Shown here one piece after another: positions 35,580-43,644 of a stretch of 47,465 nucleotides of DNA. A program made the translations under genes and the position numbers. Numbering within the stretch: position 1 is the stretch's first letter; every line of letters starts with the position of its first letter. The stretch comes from Nitrososphaeria archaeon (GTDB lineage Archaea; Thermoproteota; Nitrososphaeria; Nitrososphaerales; JACAEJ01). The stretch spans positions 1 to 47,465 of the forward strand of contig JARVKD010000006.1 of NCBI GenBank assembly GCA_029775875.1, written 5' to 3'. Below the pieces are notes generated by a model. It was not told where the DNA came from, made no database searches, and saw only the letters and a list, made by a program, of their open reading frames with translations.

Positions 35580-36872
35580 TTGCAAAATATTGATTGTAAC
35601 ACCAAACTTAAATCTAGTTTATTTCTGATGGATTGTATGAGCTCAGGCAAGGAAATGAGAGACCTTCCGGATAGAACCTTTTGGCTTGCTAGCGAGGATG
35701 AAATAAGAAATGCAGAGACTACGGATGTCTATTTCGTATATACTCTCCAAATCCTAGAGAAAAAAGGATTAGATCCAAAGGTAATCATGGAGGTTTATTT
35801 GAGAAATCTGCCATATCCCGATAGTTGGGGAGTAGTTAGTGGAATTTATGAGGTAGCCAAACTCTTAGAAGGTTTGCCTCTGAACGTAAGAGCTATGGAA
35901 GAGGGTGAGATATTCTTGGTTTCTCCAAACTCGATCATTTATGAGCCTGTGATTCAGATTGAGGGCAAGTATAGGGACTTTGCAAAGTATGAGAACCCTA
36001 TGCTTGGACTGATTTGTATGTCATCGGGAATCTCGTCAAAAGCCGCTAGAGTAAAGATGTGCGCAGGAGATAAGGTAGTCTTCAGCTTTGGAACTAGAAG
36101 GTCTCATCCCGCTTTGGCACCAATGATCGAAAGGGCAACTTACATAGGAGGGTTCGACAATGTTTCTAACGTTCTAGGAGCAAAGATGATGGGAAAGAAG
36201 CCTGTTGGCACTATGCCTCATGCTTTGATTCAGTGTTTCGGGGATCAAAAGATAGCGTGGAAATCTTTTGATGAAATCATGCCAAAGGAAATTCCTCGAA
36301 TAGCATTAGTGGACACTTTTTCTGATGAGAAGACTGAAGCGATAATGGCATTAGAAACCTTGGGGAAGAACTTGTATGGTATAAGATTAGACACTCCTCG
36401 CTCAAGGAGGGGCAATTGGAGGAAGATAATAGAGGAGGTAAAGTGGGAGCTTAAGATAAGAGGAGCAGAAAAAGTCAAGATATTCGTATCAGGAGGTTTA
36501 GATGAGGACGCCATACTTGAGCTAAGAGACCTTGTTGATGGTTTTGGTGTTGGTACAGGTGTTAGCAATGCTCCTACTTTTGATTTTAGTGCAAAAATAA
36601 TAGAGTTAAAGGTTGATGGTAGAGACATATTCAGAGCTAAAAGAGGGGACATAGCTGGTAAGAAAGAAGTCTATAGAGCGCATGATAGGTTTGATGATAT
36701 AGTAACCTTCTATAAAAATCCAAAGCCTAAAGGGTACTATCCACTATTGAGCGATTTGATAAAGAATGGGAAGATAGTCCGTAAATTTAAGAGCTTAGAT
36801 GAAATAAGAGAATCAGTTCTATCAAAAGTCAAGATCTTAAAAGATGTTAAGCCAAACTTACGCTGGGTTTGA
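35580..36872 (+). CDS. pncB: Nicotinate phosphoribosyltransferase, archaeal type
   Basis: Converts nicotinate, PRPP and ATP to nicotinate mononucleotide, on the way to NaAD and NAD. Blocks seen: WGVVSGIYEVAKLL, FSFGTRRSHPALAPMIERA, VDTFSDEKTEA, GIRLDTPRSRRG and SGGLDEDAI then VDGFGVGTGVSNAP. These are the phosphate and nicotinate sites of the family. The frame is open from TTG 35580, but the domain begins near MRDLPDRTF; ATG 35631 is a plausible start. It ends 3 bases from the convergent larB stop. Its product feeds the substrate of LarB. Confidence 0.9.
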   Translation: MQNIDCNTKLKSSLFLMDCMSSGKEMRDLPDRTFWLASEDEIRNAETTDVYFVYTLQILEKKGLDPKVIMEVYLRNLPYPDSWGVVSGIYEVAKLLEGLPLNVRAMEEGEIFLVSPNSIIYEPVIQIEGKYRDFAKYENPMLGLICMSSGISSKAARVKMCAGDKVVFSFGTRRSHPALAPMIERATYIGGFDNVSNVLGAKMMGKKPVGTMPHALIQCFGDQKIAWKSFDEIMPKEIPRIALVDTFSDEKTEAIMALETLGKNLYGIRLDTPRSRRGNWRKIIEEVKWELKIRGAEKVKIFVSGGLDEDAILELRDLVDGFGVGTGVSNAPTFDFSAKIIELKVDGRDIFRAKRGDIAGKKEVYRAHDRFDDIVTFYKNPKPKGYYPLLSDLIKNGKIVRKFKSLDEIRESVLSKVKILKDVKPNLRWV

Positions 36873-36875
36873 AGG

Positions 36876-37655
36876 CTAACTCTTAATCCTCTTACTTGCT
36901 ACTCTGTTAGCGATTAAAGCAGCGAAAGCTCCTGCAGCAACTCCGTTATCTATGTTCACAACAGATAATCCAAGAGGGCATGCTTGTAGCATAGCCATCA
37001 ATGCACTAATCCCTTTTTCTCCAAATCCAAAGCTCAGGGATGTTGGCACTCCTATGACAGGGATATCAACAAGACCAGCTACTAGTGTTGGCAGTGCCCC
37101 TTCCATGCCTGCAACTACTATTATTGCATCAACATCTTCCTTTAGCATATTCTTCAAAGGGCGAAAGAGCCTATGAATTCCAGCAACGCCAACATCGTAA
37201 GCTGTGAATACATCACAGCCCATCTCTTCAGCGATTATTTTTGCTTCCTCTGCTATTGGTATATCTGATGTGCCTGCAGTTATTATCCCAATTCTTCCCC
37301 CTATCTTCTCCAGCTTGAAAACCTTTCTCTTTATTACGACTATTCCTGAGCGTTTATTTATGAACAGATCAGCATCAGATTTTACTATTGCCTTTATGGC
37401 TTTGATGCATTTATCATCAGCCTTGCTTATTATGGCTCTTCCTCTTTTTTTCATTACATGAAGAGCAATCCTAGCTGTCTCTTTTGGTGCTTTTCCAGAT
37501 GCTAATATTATCTCTGGAATCCCCTTTCTAAACTCTCTCCCAATATCGACTTTTGCCATATTGCTCACTTTTTCTATAGCGGATAGCTTCAGCAATTCTT
37601 CTGCTTCGTCTATGGACATTTCTCCTTTTGCAAGCTTTTCTAAAATCTTCCTCAT
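36876..37655 (-). CDS. larB: LarB, nickel-pincer cofactor synthesis carboxylase/hydrolase
   Basis: Carboxylates the pyridine ring of nicotinic acid adenine dinucleotide and cleaves it to the P2CMN precursor. The 259-aa protein has an AIR-carboxylase-like core: IGIITAGTSDIPIAEEA, AYDVGVAGIHRL, IVVAGMEGALPTLVAGL and PVIGVPTS. The C-terminal QACPLGLSVVNIDNG carries Cys226, where LarB forms its covalent substrate adduct. The start is ATG at 37655. It is divergent from larC with about 90 bases between. Confidence 0.93.
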   Translation of the reverse strand: MRKILEKLAKGEMSIDEAEELLKLSAIEKVSNMAKVDIGREFRKGIPEIILASGKAPKETARIALHVMKKRGRAIISKADDKCIKAIKAIVKSDADLFINKRSGIVVIKRKVFKLEKIGGRIGIITAGTSDIPIAEEAKIIAEEMGCDVFTAYDVGVAGIHRLFRPLKNMLKEDVDAIIVVAGMEGALPTLVAGLVDIPVIGVPTSLSFGFGEKGISALMAMLQACPLGLSVVNIDNGVAAGAFAALIANRVASKRIKS

Positions 37656-37747
37656 CTATTTCTTGCAAATATTTTGCCATAATTATCTTTATCTCTTTCG
37701 CCTAAATCGAGCAAAGCTTAAACTAATTGATATCCTTCTTAGTGAAT

Positions 37748-39004
37748 ATGGTTCAAGAGCGCATATTAGTAATAGATTGCCAAGTTGCAGGAATCTCTGG
37801 AGATATGATATTAGGAGCATTAATCGATCTTGGTATAGACAGTGATAAATTCAGAGATGCTGTGAGTGTATTAAAAAAATATCTAAAAGGAGTTGAGAGC
37901 TTACAGATTGAAATAAGGGATGTAAAAAGAAAAGGATTTAGAGCGAAAAGAGTTGAAGTTAAAGCCCAAGAAAATTATGAACATAGAAAAGGAAGAGAGG
38001 TTAAAGATGCTATCATGAGATGCATAGATGATCTAAATTTACAAGATGAAACAAGAAACTTTGCACTGAACGTTTTTGATACTTTGATAAATGCCGAAGC
38101 AAAAATACACGTAGAAAATGCTCAAGATGTTCACTTACATGAATTAGGATCTGTTGATACAGTAGTGGATATTATCGGCACAGCCTTTTGCTTAGAGAAT
38201 TTAGGGTTATTTAAGAACACAAGAATTTATTCAACTCCAATAGCAGTTGGAGGTGGAACTCTCAAAACACAAGAAGGAATTCTATCCAGCCCTTCACCAG
38301 CAGTCGTTGAAATACTTAGGTCAAAAAATTTCGCTATGATAGGTGGACCCATAAACGCTGAACTTTGCACACCGACGGGAGCATCTATACTGGTCAACGT
38401 AGCAGAACCAATCGACCGTTTCCCTTTAATCAAGCCATCCGTTATAGGATATGGTGCAGGAAGCAAAGATTTTGATGAATTTCCAAATATTTTACGCATG
38501 ACTTTAGGTGAAAATGTTCCAGAATTTTTTTCTGATGAAGTATCTTTAATAGAGACTAATGTCGATGATGTGACAGGGGAAGTTATAGGTTATACTTTGG
38601 ATAAGTTGATGAAAGAAGGCGCCAAAAGCGTTTCAATAATCCCTATCTATACAAAAGGAAATAGACCTGGGCAGATAATCCAAATCATATCAGATCATGA
38701 TGATGTTGAACATCTATCGAGAATTCTTATGGAAGAAACGGGCACTTTAGGGACGAGAATAATACCTTGTAAAAGGCATATTTTGTTGAGGGAACCCTTC
38801 AATGTTAAAATAAGGTTCAATGGAACAGAAAAGAGTGTCAGAATAAAGGTTGCCAAGGATAGCGAGGGAAAAATTGTCAGGATAAAACCTGAGTATGGGG
38901 ATGCAAAAAAGATAGCTGAGGAACTTGGCTTACCATTAAGAGAAATCCTTGCTCTTGCAGAAGAAAGGGCAAGAAAGATTATTTTTGAAGGGACGAAAAG
39001 TTAA
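37748..39004 (+). CDS. larC: LarC, nickel insertase for the pincer cofactor
   Basis: Inserts Ni into the dithiolated precursor in a CTP-dependent reaction. The 418-aa protein has the DUF111 start ERILVIDCQVAGISGDMILG, the His-bearing VHLHELGSVDTVVDI, FSTPIAVGGG-like STPIAVGGGTLKT, PTGASIL, and the C-terminal half IETNVDDVTGEVIG. It is one uninterrupted frame, whereas Lactobacillus needs a ribosomal frameshift to join its two halves. The start ATG 37748 lies about 30 bases after GCTTAAACT, fitting a leaderless transcript. Confidence 0.93.
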   Translation: MVQERILVIDCQVAGISGDMILGALIDLGIDSDKFRDAVSVLKKYLKGVESLQIEIRDVKRKGFRAKRVEVKAQENYEHRKGREVKDAIMRCIDDLNLQDETRNFALNVFDTLINAEAKIHVENAQDVHLHELGSVDTVVDIIGTAFCLENLGLFKNTRIYSTPIAVGGGTLKTQEGILSSPSPAVVEILRSKNFAMIGGPINAELCTPTGASILVNVAEPIDRFPLIKPSVIGYGAGSKDFDEFPNILRMTLGENVPEFFSDEVSLIETNVDDVTGEVIGYTLDKLMKEGAKSVSIIPIYTKGNRPGQIIQIISDHDDVEHLSRILMEETGTLGTRIIPCKRHILLREPFNVKIRFNGTEKSVRIKVAKDSEGKIVRIKPEYGDAKKIAEELGLPLREILALAEERARKIIFEGTKS

Positions 39005-39035
39005 TCTTCTAATGAATCGATTATTTATTACATAA

Positions 39036-39854
39036 ATGGCATTAAGTTCAACAACACAGAAAAAGTTTGGAGAGCTTTTGGGTTTCTTTAAGGATAAGGA
39101 AAGAGTTCTAGTAGCCTTTTCAGGTGGCATAGATAGCTCGCTAGTTGCAGCGATGGCTAAAATCATCTTGAATGATAATGTATTAGTAGTAACAGCAAAC
39201 TCTATAACCTTGCCTCCTTGGGAACTTCAAAACTCAAAGAGAATAGCTGAATCCATAGGTGTAAGGCACATGATAGTTGACGTTGATGAGCTGGCAAACT
39301 CTCGTATCTCTGAAAATTCTCCAAATAGATGCTATTATTGTAAGAAAGAGCTCATTACCATATTTAAAAAGGTAGCAAAGAATGAAGGGATAAGCGTAAT
39401 TGTGGATGGTACGAATGCTGATGATCTTAAGGGACATAGACCAGGAGCTTTAGCTTTGAAGGAAGAAGGCGTTTACAGCCCTCTAGCTCTAATTGGTGTA
39501 TCGAAGAAAGAGGTGAGAGAGATGGCAAGGCACTTGAATCTTCCAAATTCTGATAAGCCTTCTATGGCTTGTCTTGCATCAAGGTTTCCATACTGGCAAA
39601 AAATAACTTACAAAGGCATTTTAAGAGTTGCTGAAGCTGAAAGATACATAATTGATCTTTTAGGCGCAAAACAGGTTCGTGTTAGAGATCATAATGGTAT
39701 TGCTCGAATCGAGGTAGGAAAGGATGAGAGAAGGCTTCTTTACAATGAAGATTTGATGGATAAAATAGCTGAAAAGTTAAAGTCTCTAGGCTTTAATTAT
39801 ATCACTTTGGATTTACAAGGCTACCGCTCTGGAAGCATGGATGAAGTTTTATAG
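39036..39854 (+). CDS. larE: LarE, ATP-dependent sulfur transferase of the pincer cofactor
   Basis: Converts the two carboxylates of the precursor to thiocarboxylates. The PP-loop is FSGGIDSSLVAAMAK (about 28-42). Conserved CYYCKKEL (about 104-111), DGTNADDLKGHRPG and MACLASRFPYWQ follow. The Cys in ACLASRFPY is at the position expected for sulfur chemistry in LarE, and CYYC offers further Cys. Whether this is the sacrificial-Cys or the iron-sulfur type cannot be settled. The 272-aa protein starts at ATG, 31 bases after larC. Confidence 0.92.
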   Translation: MALSSTTQKKFGELLGFFKDKERVLVAFSGGIDSSLVAAMAKIILNDNVLVVTANSITLPPWELQNSKRIAESIGVRHMIVDVDELANSRISENSPNRCYYCKKELITIFKKVAKNEGISVIVDGTNADDLKGHRPGALALKEEGVYSPLALIGVSKKEVREMARHLNLPNSDKPSMACLASRFPYWQKITYKGILRVAEAERYIIDLLGAKQVRVRDHNGIARIEVGKDERRLLYNEDLMDKIAEKLKSLGFNYITLDLQGYRSGSMDEVL

Positions 39855-39857
39855 AAA

Positions 39858-40871
39858 TCATTGCATTATTCCGAGCATCTTATTGGTTAGTTTGATGGAC
39901 TCTTCTTTTGAATATCTACCCGTTAAAGCCCTTATGGCATCTATATTCTCAGGTATGACTATGGCTTCCTGATGCACACCCATATAGAAGTAAATTTCAT
40001 CTTCTATGACTTTGATGGAATCAGCCCATATCGCCGCTTCGTATAAGTCGCTACGCGGTCTTCCAAGCTCTCTGGCAAAATCTGTGACATGAGCAGTGGA
40101 CTTTATACCATCTTTACTATTTATCAAGAGAACTCTGGTGGTTTCTCTCAATGCATCTATTATCCTATTCTCACTCACTTTCTCCTTTACAGACACTATA
40201 AGGGAGTGCAAATGCATGTGAGTAGTTGGTATCTTTAGTGCCATTGTGACAATATCTATATGAGGTAGAACTGTTCGCACATCTGGTCCATGGTGAGATG
40301 GTAAATTTACAGGATCTAAGACGACAGCATCTATGGGTCCCTTGCTGGTTTCATCAGGGTCTGCAGCCCTTCTAGCTATGACAGCCCTTGCCCTTTTTAT
40401 CCTGAATGATTTATCTAAAGAACTGAGTACACGACACAAGGCAGTGGTATTACATGAGACAACCCTTAGAGACTTCTTGCCCTTTGCCTCATCAAAATTA
40501 CACTGGGCAACGAAAGATAATCCTGTAAGTTCATGTTCTTCCCCTCCCTCAAATATTGCTTTCTTATCAAATTCTTGATAGATTTGGTTGTTCTGGGCAC
40601 CAATACCTTCAGGGCTAGCATCCACAATTATATCCACTTCTCTTAGCAAATCCTTCAGCATTCCCTTTGGATTCAAACCGGCCTCAGAAAAACTCTTTAA
40701 GGATTTTTCATCAGTTGCATATAGGTTGTACTTTTTTTCTACAGCTATACGAGCCTTATAATCTGGCTTTACTTTGACCACGCCTGCTAGAACCATATCT
40801 GGCTGGAGCACTATAGCATCCGCGATTCTTCTTCCTATAACGCCATATCCGTTTATACCTACTCTGATCAT
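39858..40871 (-). CDS. gap: Glyceraldehyde-3-phosphate dehydrogenase, archaeal type II
   Basis: Phosphorylating GAPDH of the central carbon pathway. The 337-aa protein has the Rossmann start VGINGYGVIGRRIADAI (4-20), the catalytic Cys in VSCNTTALCR (about 141) and RRAADPDETSKGPIDAV. The ATG overlaps the pgk stop by four bases (40868-40871), so it is co-translated with PGK. Convergent with larE (3 bases between stops). Confidence 0.95.
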   Translation of the reverse strand: MIRVGINGYGVIGRRIADAIVLQPDMVLAGVVKVKPDYKARIAVEKKYNLYATDEKSLKSFSEAGLNPKGMLKDLLREVDIIVDASPEGIGAQNNQIYQEFDKKAIFEGGEEHELTGLSFVAQCNFDEAKGKKSLRVVSCNTTALCRVLSSLDKSFRIKRARAVIARRAADPDETSKGPIDAVVLDPVNLPSHHGPDVRTVLPHIDIVTMALKIPTTHMHLHSLIVSVKEKVSENRIIDALRETTRVLLINSKDGIKSTAHVTDFARELGRPRSDLYEAAIWADSIKVIEDEIYFYMGVHQEAIVIPENIDAIRALTGRYSKEESIKLTNKMLGIMQ

Positions 40872-42073
40872 TTCTTAACCCTCATTGCAGATCTTTCAAG
40901 AGCTTCTATAAGAGGTAAACGTTTACCGGCCAAATAAAGGACCAACGCTCCTCCAGAAGTGCTTACGTGATCTATCCACTCTTTTATTCCAAACCTCTGT
41001 AGGGCTACCGTCAAATGCCCCCCGCTAACAATCGTTGTGCCAAAGGATGATGCCATAGCCCTTAGAAGTCCTTCGGTTCCATTTTCGAAACCTTTCTTCT
41101 CAAAGACCCCAGCAGGTCCGCTCATGAATATAGTTCCAGAACTACGTATTATCCTTGAATAAGCATCTATGGTTTTTGACCCTATATCAAAGATAGCATC
41201 GTTTTTATCTAGTTCATCAATGCTTATCTCCTTTCTCTCCCCATCACGCTCTACAGCAACGTCTTGAGGAAGCTCAAATACTTGGGGATACTTGGCCAAA
41301 AGAGTTCTAGCACATTCGACAATTTCGTCTTCATTACTTATTCCAAGTTTGTAATTGATCTTGTTTGCAGCTTTGAAGAAGACGTTTGCTATTAAGCCAG
41401 AAAGCAAAACTTTGTCAGCGCGATTATTGCTGATCAGTGCTTCTATAGCCTCTATCCTGTCTGTAACTTTTGAACCTCCAAGCACGGTGGTGTAAGGCCC
41501 TTTTGCAGCGGTAGTAATCCTATTTAATGCTTTTAATTCCTTCACTACAAGCCTTCCTCCACAGGTAGGTAGAAGATGAGAAAAGCCCACTATAGAAGGA
41601 TGTGCCCTATGAGCTGTAGGAAAAGCATCCAATACACATGCATCGAATAGTTTGTAAAGGCGTTGTACAAAGACAGTCTTTGCTGCTTGCTCAGGCTCAT
41701 ATTCCATGTTTTCTTCAGCAACGAAACGCAAATTATCCAAAAGCAGTACTTCTCCCTTCTTCAGATTTGCTATCTCTTCCCTTGCTTTTGGACCGAAAAC
41801 ATCATCTATGAATTTTACCTCTTTCCCTAGAACATCGCTTAACGCATTGGCATGTTGATCTAGGGGTATGTAATCGTACCTTCCAACTCGTCCTTGATGG
41901 GACGCCACTACAACTTTAACAAAGCAAAGATCCCGTACTGTAGTAGCAACTTCTTTTATCCTTTCTATCTCCATCAGTTTTCCAGTCTGAGGATCAACCG
42001 GTGTATTTATGTCAACTCTCAAGAAGACAGTTTTGTTCTCTAAATTTAAATCTTCGATGGTAAGCAGATTCAT
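40868..42073 (-). CDS. pgk: Phosphoglycerate kinase
   Basis: The 401-aa two-lobe kinase has FLRVDINTPV (18-27), SHQGRVGR, LLLDNLRF, VLDAFPTAHRAHPS, VLGGSKVTDRI and the C-terminal nucleotide loop FMSGPAGVFE and GTTIVSGGHLT. First gene of the pgk-gap operon. The ATG at 42073 is about 30 bases from a TATA box (42099-42108), so the transcript is probably leaderless. A double palindrome lies further upstream. Confidence 0.96.
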   Translation of the reverse strand: MNLLTIEDLNLENKTVFLRVDINTPVDPQTGKLMEIERIKEVATTVRDLCFVKVVVASHQGRVGRYDYIPLDQHANALSDVLGKEVKFIDDVFGPKAREEIANLKKGEVLLLDNLRFVAEENMEYEPEQAAKTVFVQRLYKLFDACVLDAFPTAHRAHPSIVGFSHLLPTCGGRLVVKELKALNRITTAAKGPYTTVLGGSKVTDRIEAIEALISNNRADKVLLSGLIANVFFKAANKINYKLGISNEDEIVECARTLLAKYPQVFELPQDVAVERDGERKEISIDELDKNDAIFDIGSKTIDAYSRIIRSSGTIFMSGPAGVFEKKGFENGTEGLLRAMASSFGTTIVSGGHLTVALQRFGIKEWIDHVSTSGGALVLYLAGKRLPLIEALERSAMRVKK

Positions 42074-42098
42074 ATCTGATACAACTCGAGCTTAATGT

Positions 42099-42108
42099 CA
42101 TATATATC
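42099..42108 (-). promoter_or_regulatory. TATA box of pgk
   Basis: Minus strand GATATATATG, centred 30 bases before the pgk ATG, the usual distance for a leaderless archaeal gene. Confidence 0.6.
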
Positions 42109-42131
42109 TTACGGATACTTTCAACGTCTTT

Positions 42132-42159
42132 ATATCAAGTTTGATATCGAGTTTGATAT
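42132..42159. promoter_or_regulatory. Double palindromic operator upstream of pgk
   Basis: Two overlapping 16-bp palindromes with a 12-bp period: ATATCAAGTTTGATAT (42132-42147, perfect 7-bp arms) and ATATCGAGTTTGATAT (42144-42159, one mismatch). They are centred about 40 bases upstream of the pgk TATA box, where archaeal activators bind. One helical turn of spacing suggests two dimers on one face. Confidence 0.55.
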
Positions 42160-42217
42160 TTGAAAAATGTTGCTAATGAACACATCTAAAGGAAGACCGA
42201 TGATAATTCGAGATCGT

Positions 42218-43279
42218 TTACTGGCTTAATTCTTCAACTTCAAACGTGCAGATTTCGTTAGCTTGCATCATCACTCTGTTTATGGTGACTTCGGCTATCA
42301 TACCGCAGTACCTTGTTATCTGCCCTAAGCTTCTGACTATCGATCTGAGAGATATAGCCACTTCGAGATCCTCTATGCGAGCCAACATGTTTTCGACCAA
42401 GTTCTTCTCAAACTCGTCAAAAGCCTCAACCTCTTCTATAATACGGTTAGCCTTCTCAACATCGCGAGTGAAGAAAGCTTCCATCACTCTGTCAGATATT
42501 GATTGCACTGAATCGCTCAGCTTCTTTATACCCTTTGATATCCCGTCAGTGAGTCTGTATCCTGAACCAAGAATCTTTATGACTTCCTTTGCTATACCTT
42601 CTGAATAATCAGCCATCTCTTCCAAGTCTTTGGCTACTATTCTATCTCCAAGTAAGTTCATATAGTCTTCAACGCCTATCTTCTTTGCTATGACTTTATC
42701 TTGAGATGCCAAATGAATCTGTCTAACTACTAACCAATAGAGTTGATCAATTTCGTCTTCCATTCGTAATACCTCTCTTGCAAGATCATCCTTCCGCTCA
42801 ACTAACGCTTGAATGCAAGCAGCCAACATAGACGAAAAGATAACATAATTCCTTTTCAGCATCCCGTAAATGGAGTATTTGGTAGGATCTATGAAATTAT
42901 GTAAAGTTACATGCTTCAAAGTCTGCTCCACTATGCCTAGTCCTGTTAGATGTTTTACTGTGCTTCGAATCTCATCAAGGTGTCCTGGATAAGGCTCTCC
43001 CTTCCATACTATATGTATTGCGTCTCTTCCTAGGATATAATTTGCTGTTATGACCCTTGTAAGAAGTCTAGGCTCTTTACAAAGGTCCGCATTAACTATG
43101 CATCTTACCGACTCCTTCTTCTCGTGCTCTATACCAGCGATAATTTTGAGAGAGCCGTCTTCTTCTCTCTTGAATGTTATAATATCCCCTCTTTTCAACC
43201 CTACTTGCTTTGTCCAATCCCTTGGCAGCGAGACTACAAGAGTTGAGAAACCAACTCTTTGAACCTTCCTCGTTTCCAT
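42218..43279 (-). CDS. AbrB-PhoU fusion, phosphate uptake regulator
   Basis: The 353-aa protein has an N-terminal SpoVT/AbrB DNA-binding domain (METRKVQRVGFSTLVVSLPR, then LKRGDIITFKREEDG, residues 1-50). Two PhoU helical repeats follow (LREVLRMEDEIDQLYWLV region and VAKDLEEMADYSEGIAKEV), with acidic metal-binding E/D pairs. This archaeal architecture joins PhoU sensing to direct DNA binding. The ribosome site GGTGA precedes the ATG, and a TATA (TTTTTATATATG) lies about 55 bases upstream. No pst genes are adjacent. Confidence 0.88.
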   Translation of the reverse strand: METRKVQRVGFSTLVVSLPRDWTKQVGLKRGDIITFKREEDGSLKIIAGIEHEKKESVRCIVNADLCKEPRLLTRVITANYILGRDAIHIVWKGEPYPGHLDEIRSTVKHLTGLGIVEQTLKHVTLHNFIDPTKYSIYGMLKRNYVIFSSMLAACIQALVERKDDLAREVLRMEDEIDQLYWLVVRQIHLASQDKVIAKKIGVEDYMNLLGDRIVAKDLEEMADYSEGIAKEVIKILGSGYRLTDGISKGIKKLSDSVQSISDRVMEAFFTRDVEKANRIIEEVEAFDEFEKNLVENMLARIEDLEVAISLRSIVRSLGQITRYCGMIAEVTINRVMMQANEICTFEVEELSQ

Positions 43280-43395
43280 CTTTTCACCTTCTATAGAATC
43301 TTTTCACTTCTATACTAAAGTGATAAAAGAACATATATAAAAATATTCTATTTGCGCTATAAACAAGTCTCATATATGGGAAGGTTTCTTTCTCG

Positions 43396-43414
43396 TAACG
43401 ATCTGATATCGTTA
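43396..43414. promoter_or_regulatory. Perfect inverted repeat in the phoU-flaJ gap
   Basis: TAACGAT, 5-base spacer CTGAT, ATCGTTA. It sits about 60 bases upstream of the phoU TATA box and directly before an AT-rich run on the plus strand. Candidate binding site, possibly for the AbrB domain of the neighbouring protein. Confidence 0.4.
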
Positions 43415-43434
43415 TAAAAATATTGATATGTTAA

Positions 43435-43644
43435 ATAATTTATGGTCAACTTCTTACGAATATTGATCCTAATGAACCCGTTGGTAATCGCTCTGCAGTA
43501 AAAACTGTTAATACTATTTGGAAAGATGACCAAGAAGTTGGTTTCGATACCATGGTGTCAACATCTTTTTCTTCTCTATCTTCAACTTTCTGGGAAAATT
43601 TGATAGTAACTAGACCGGTGATCCAGGGAGGAATATGCGGGTAA
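43435..43644 (+). other. Coding-like open frame without a start codon; possible gene remnant
   Basis: About 69 codons are open with well-behaved composition (TNIDPNEPVGNRSAVKTVNT, then VGFDTMVSTSFSSL and WENLIVTRP). There is no ATG, GTG or TTG before residue 40 and a stop sits just upstream. The 3' end overlaps the last codons of flaJ on the other strand. It may be the tail of a lost gene or chance. The rest of the 43280-43609 gap shows only promoter-like elements. Confidence 0.25.
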
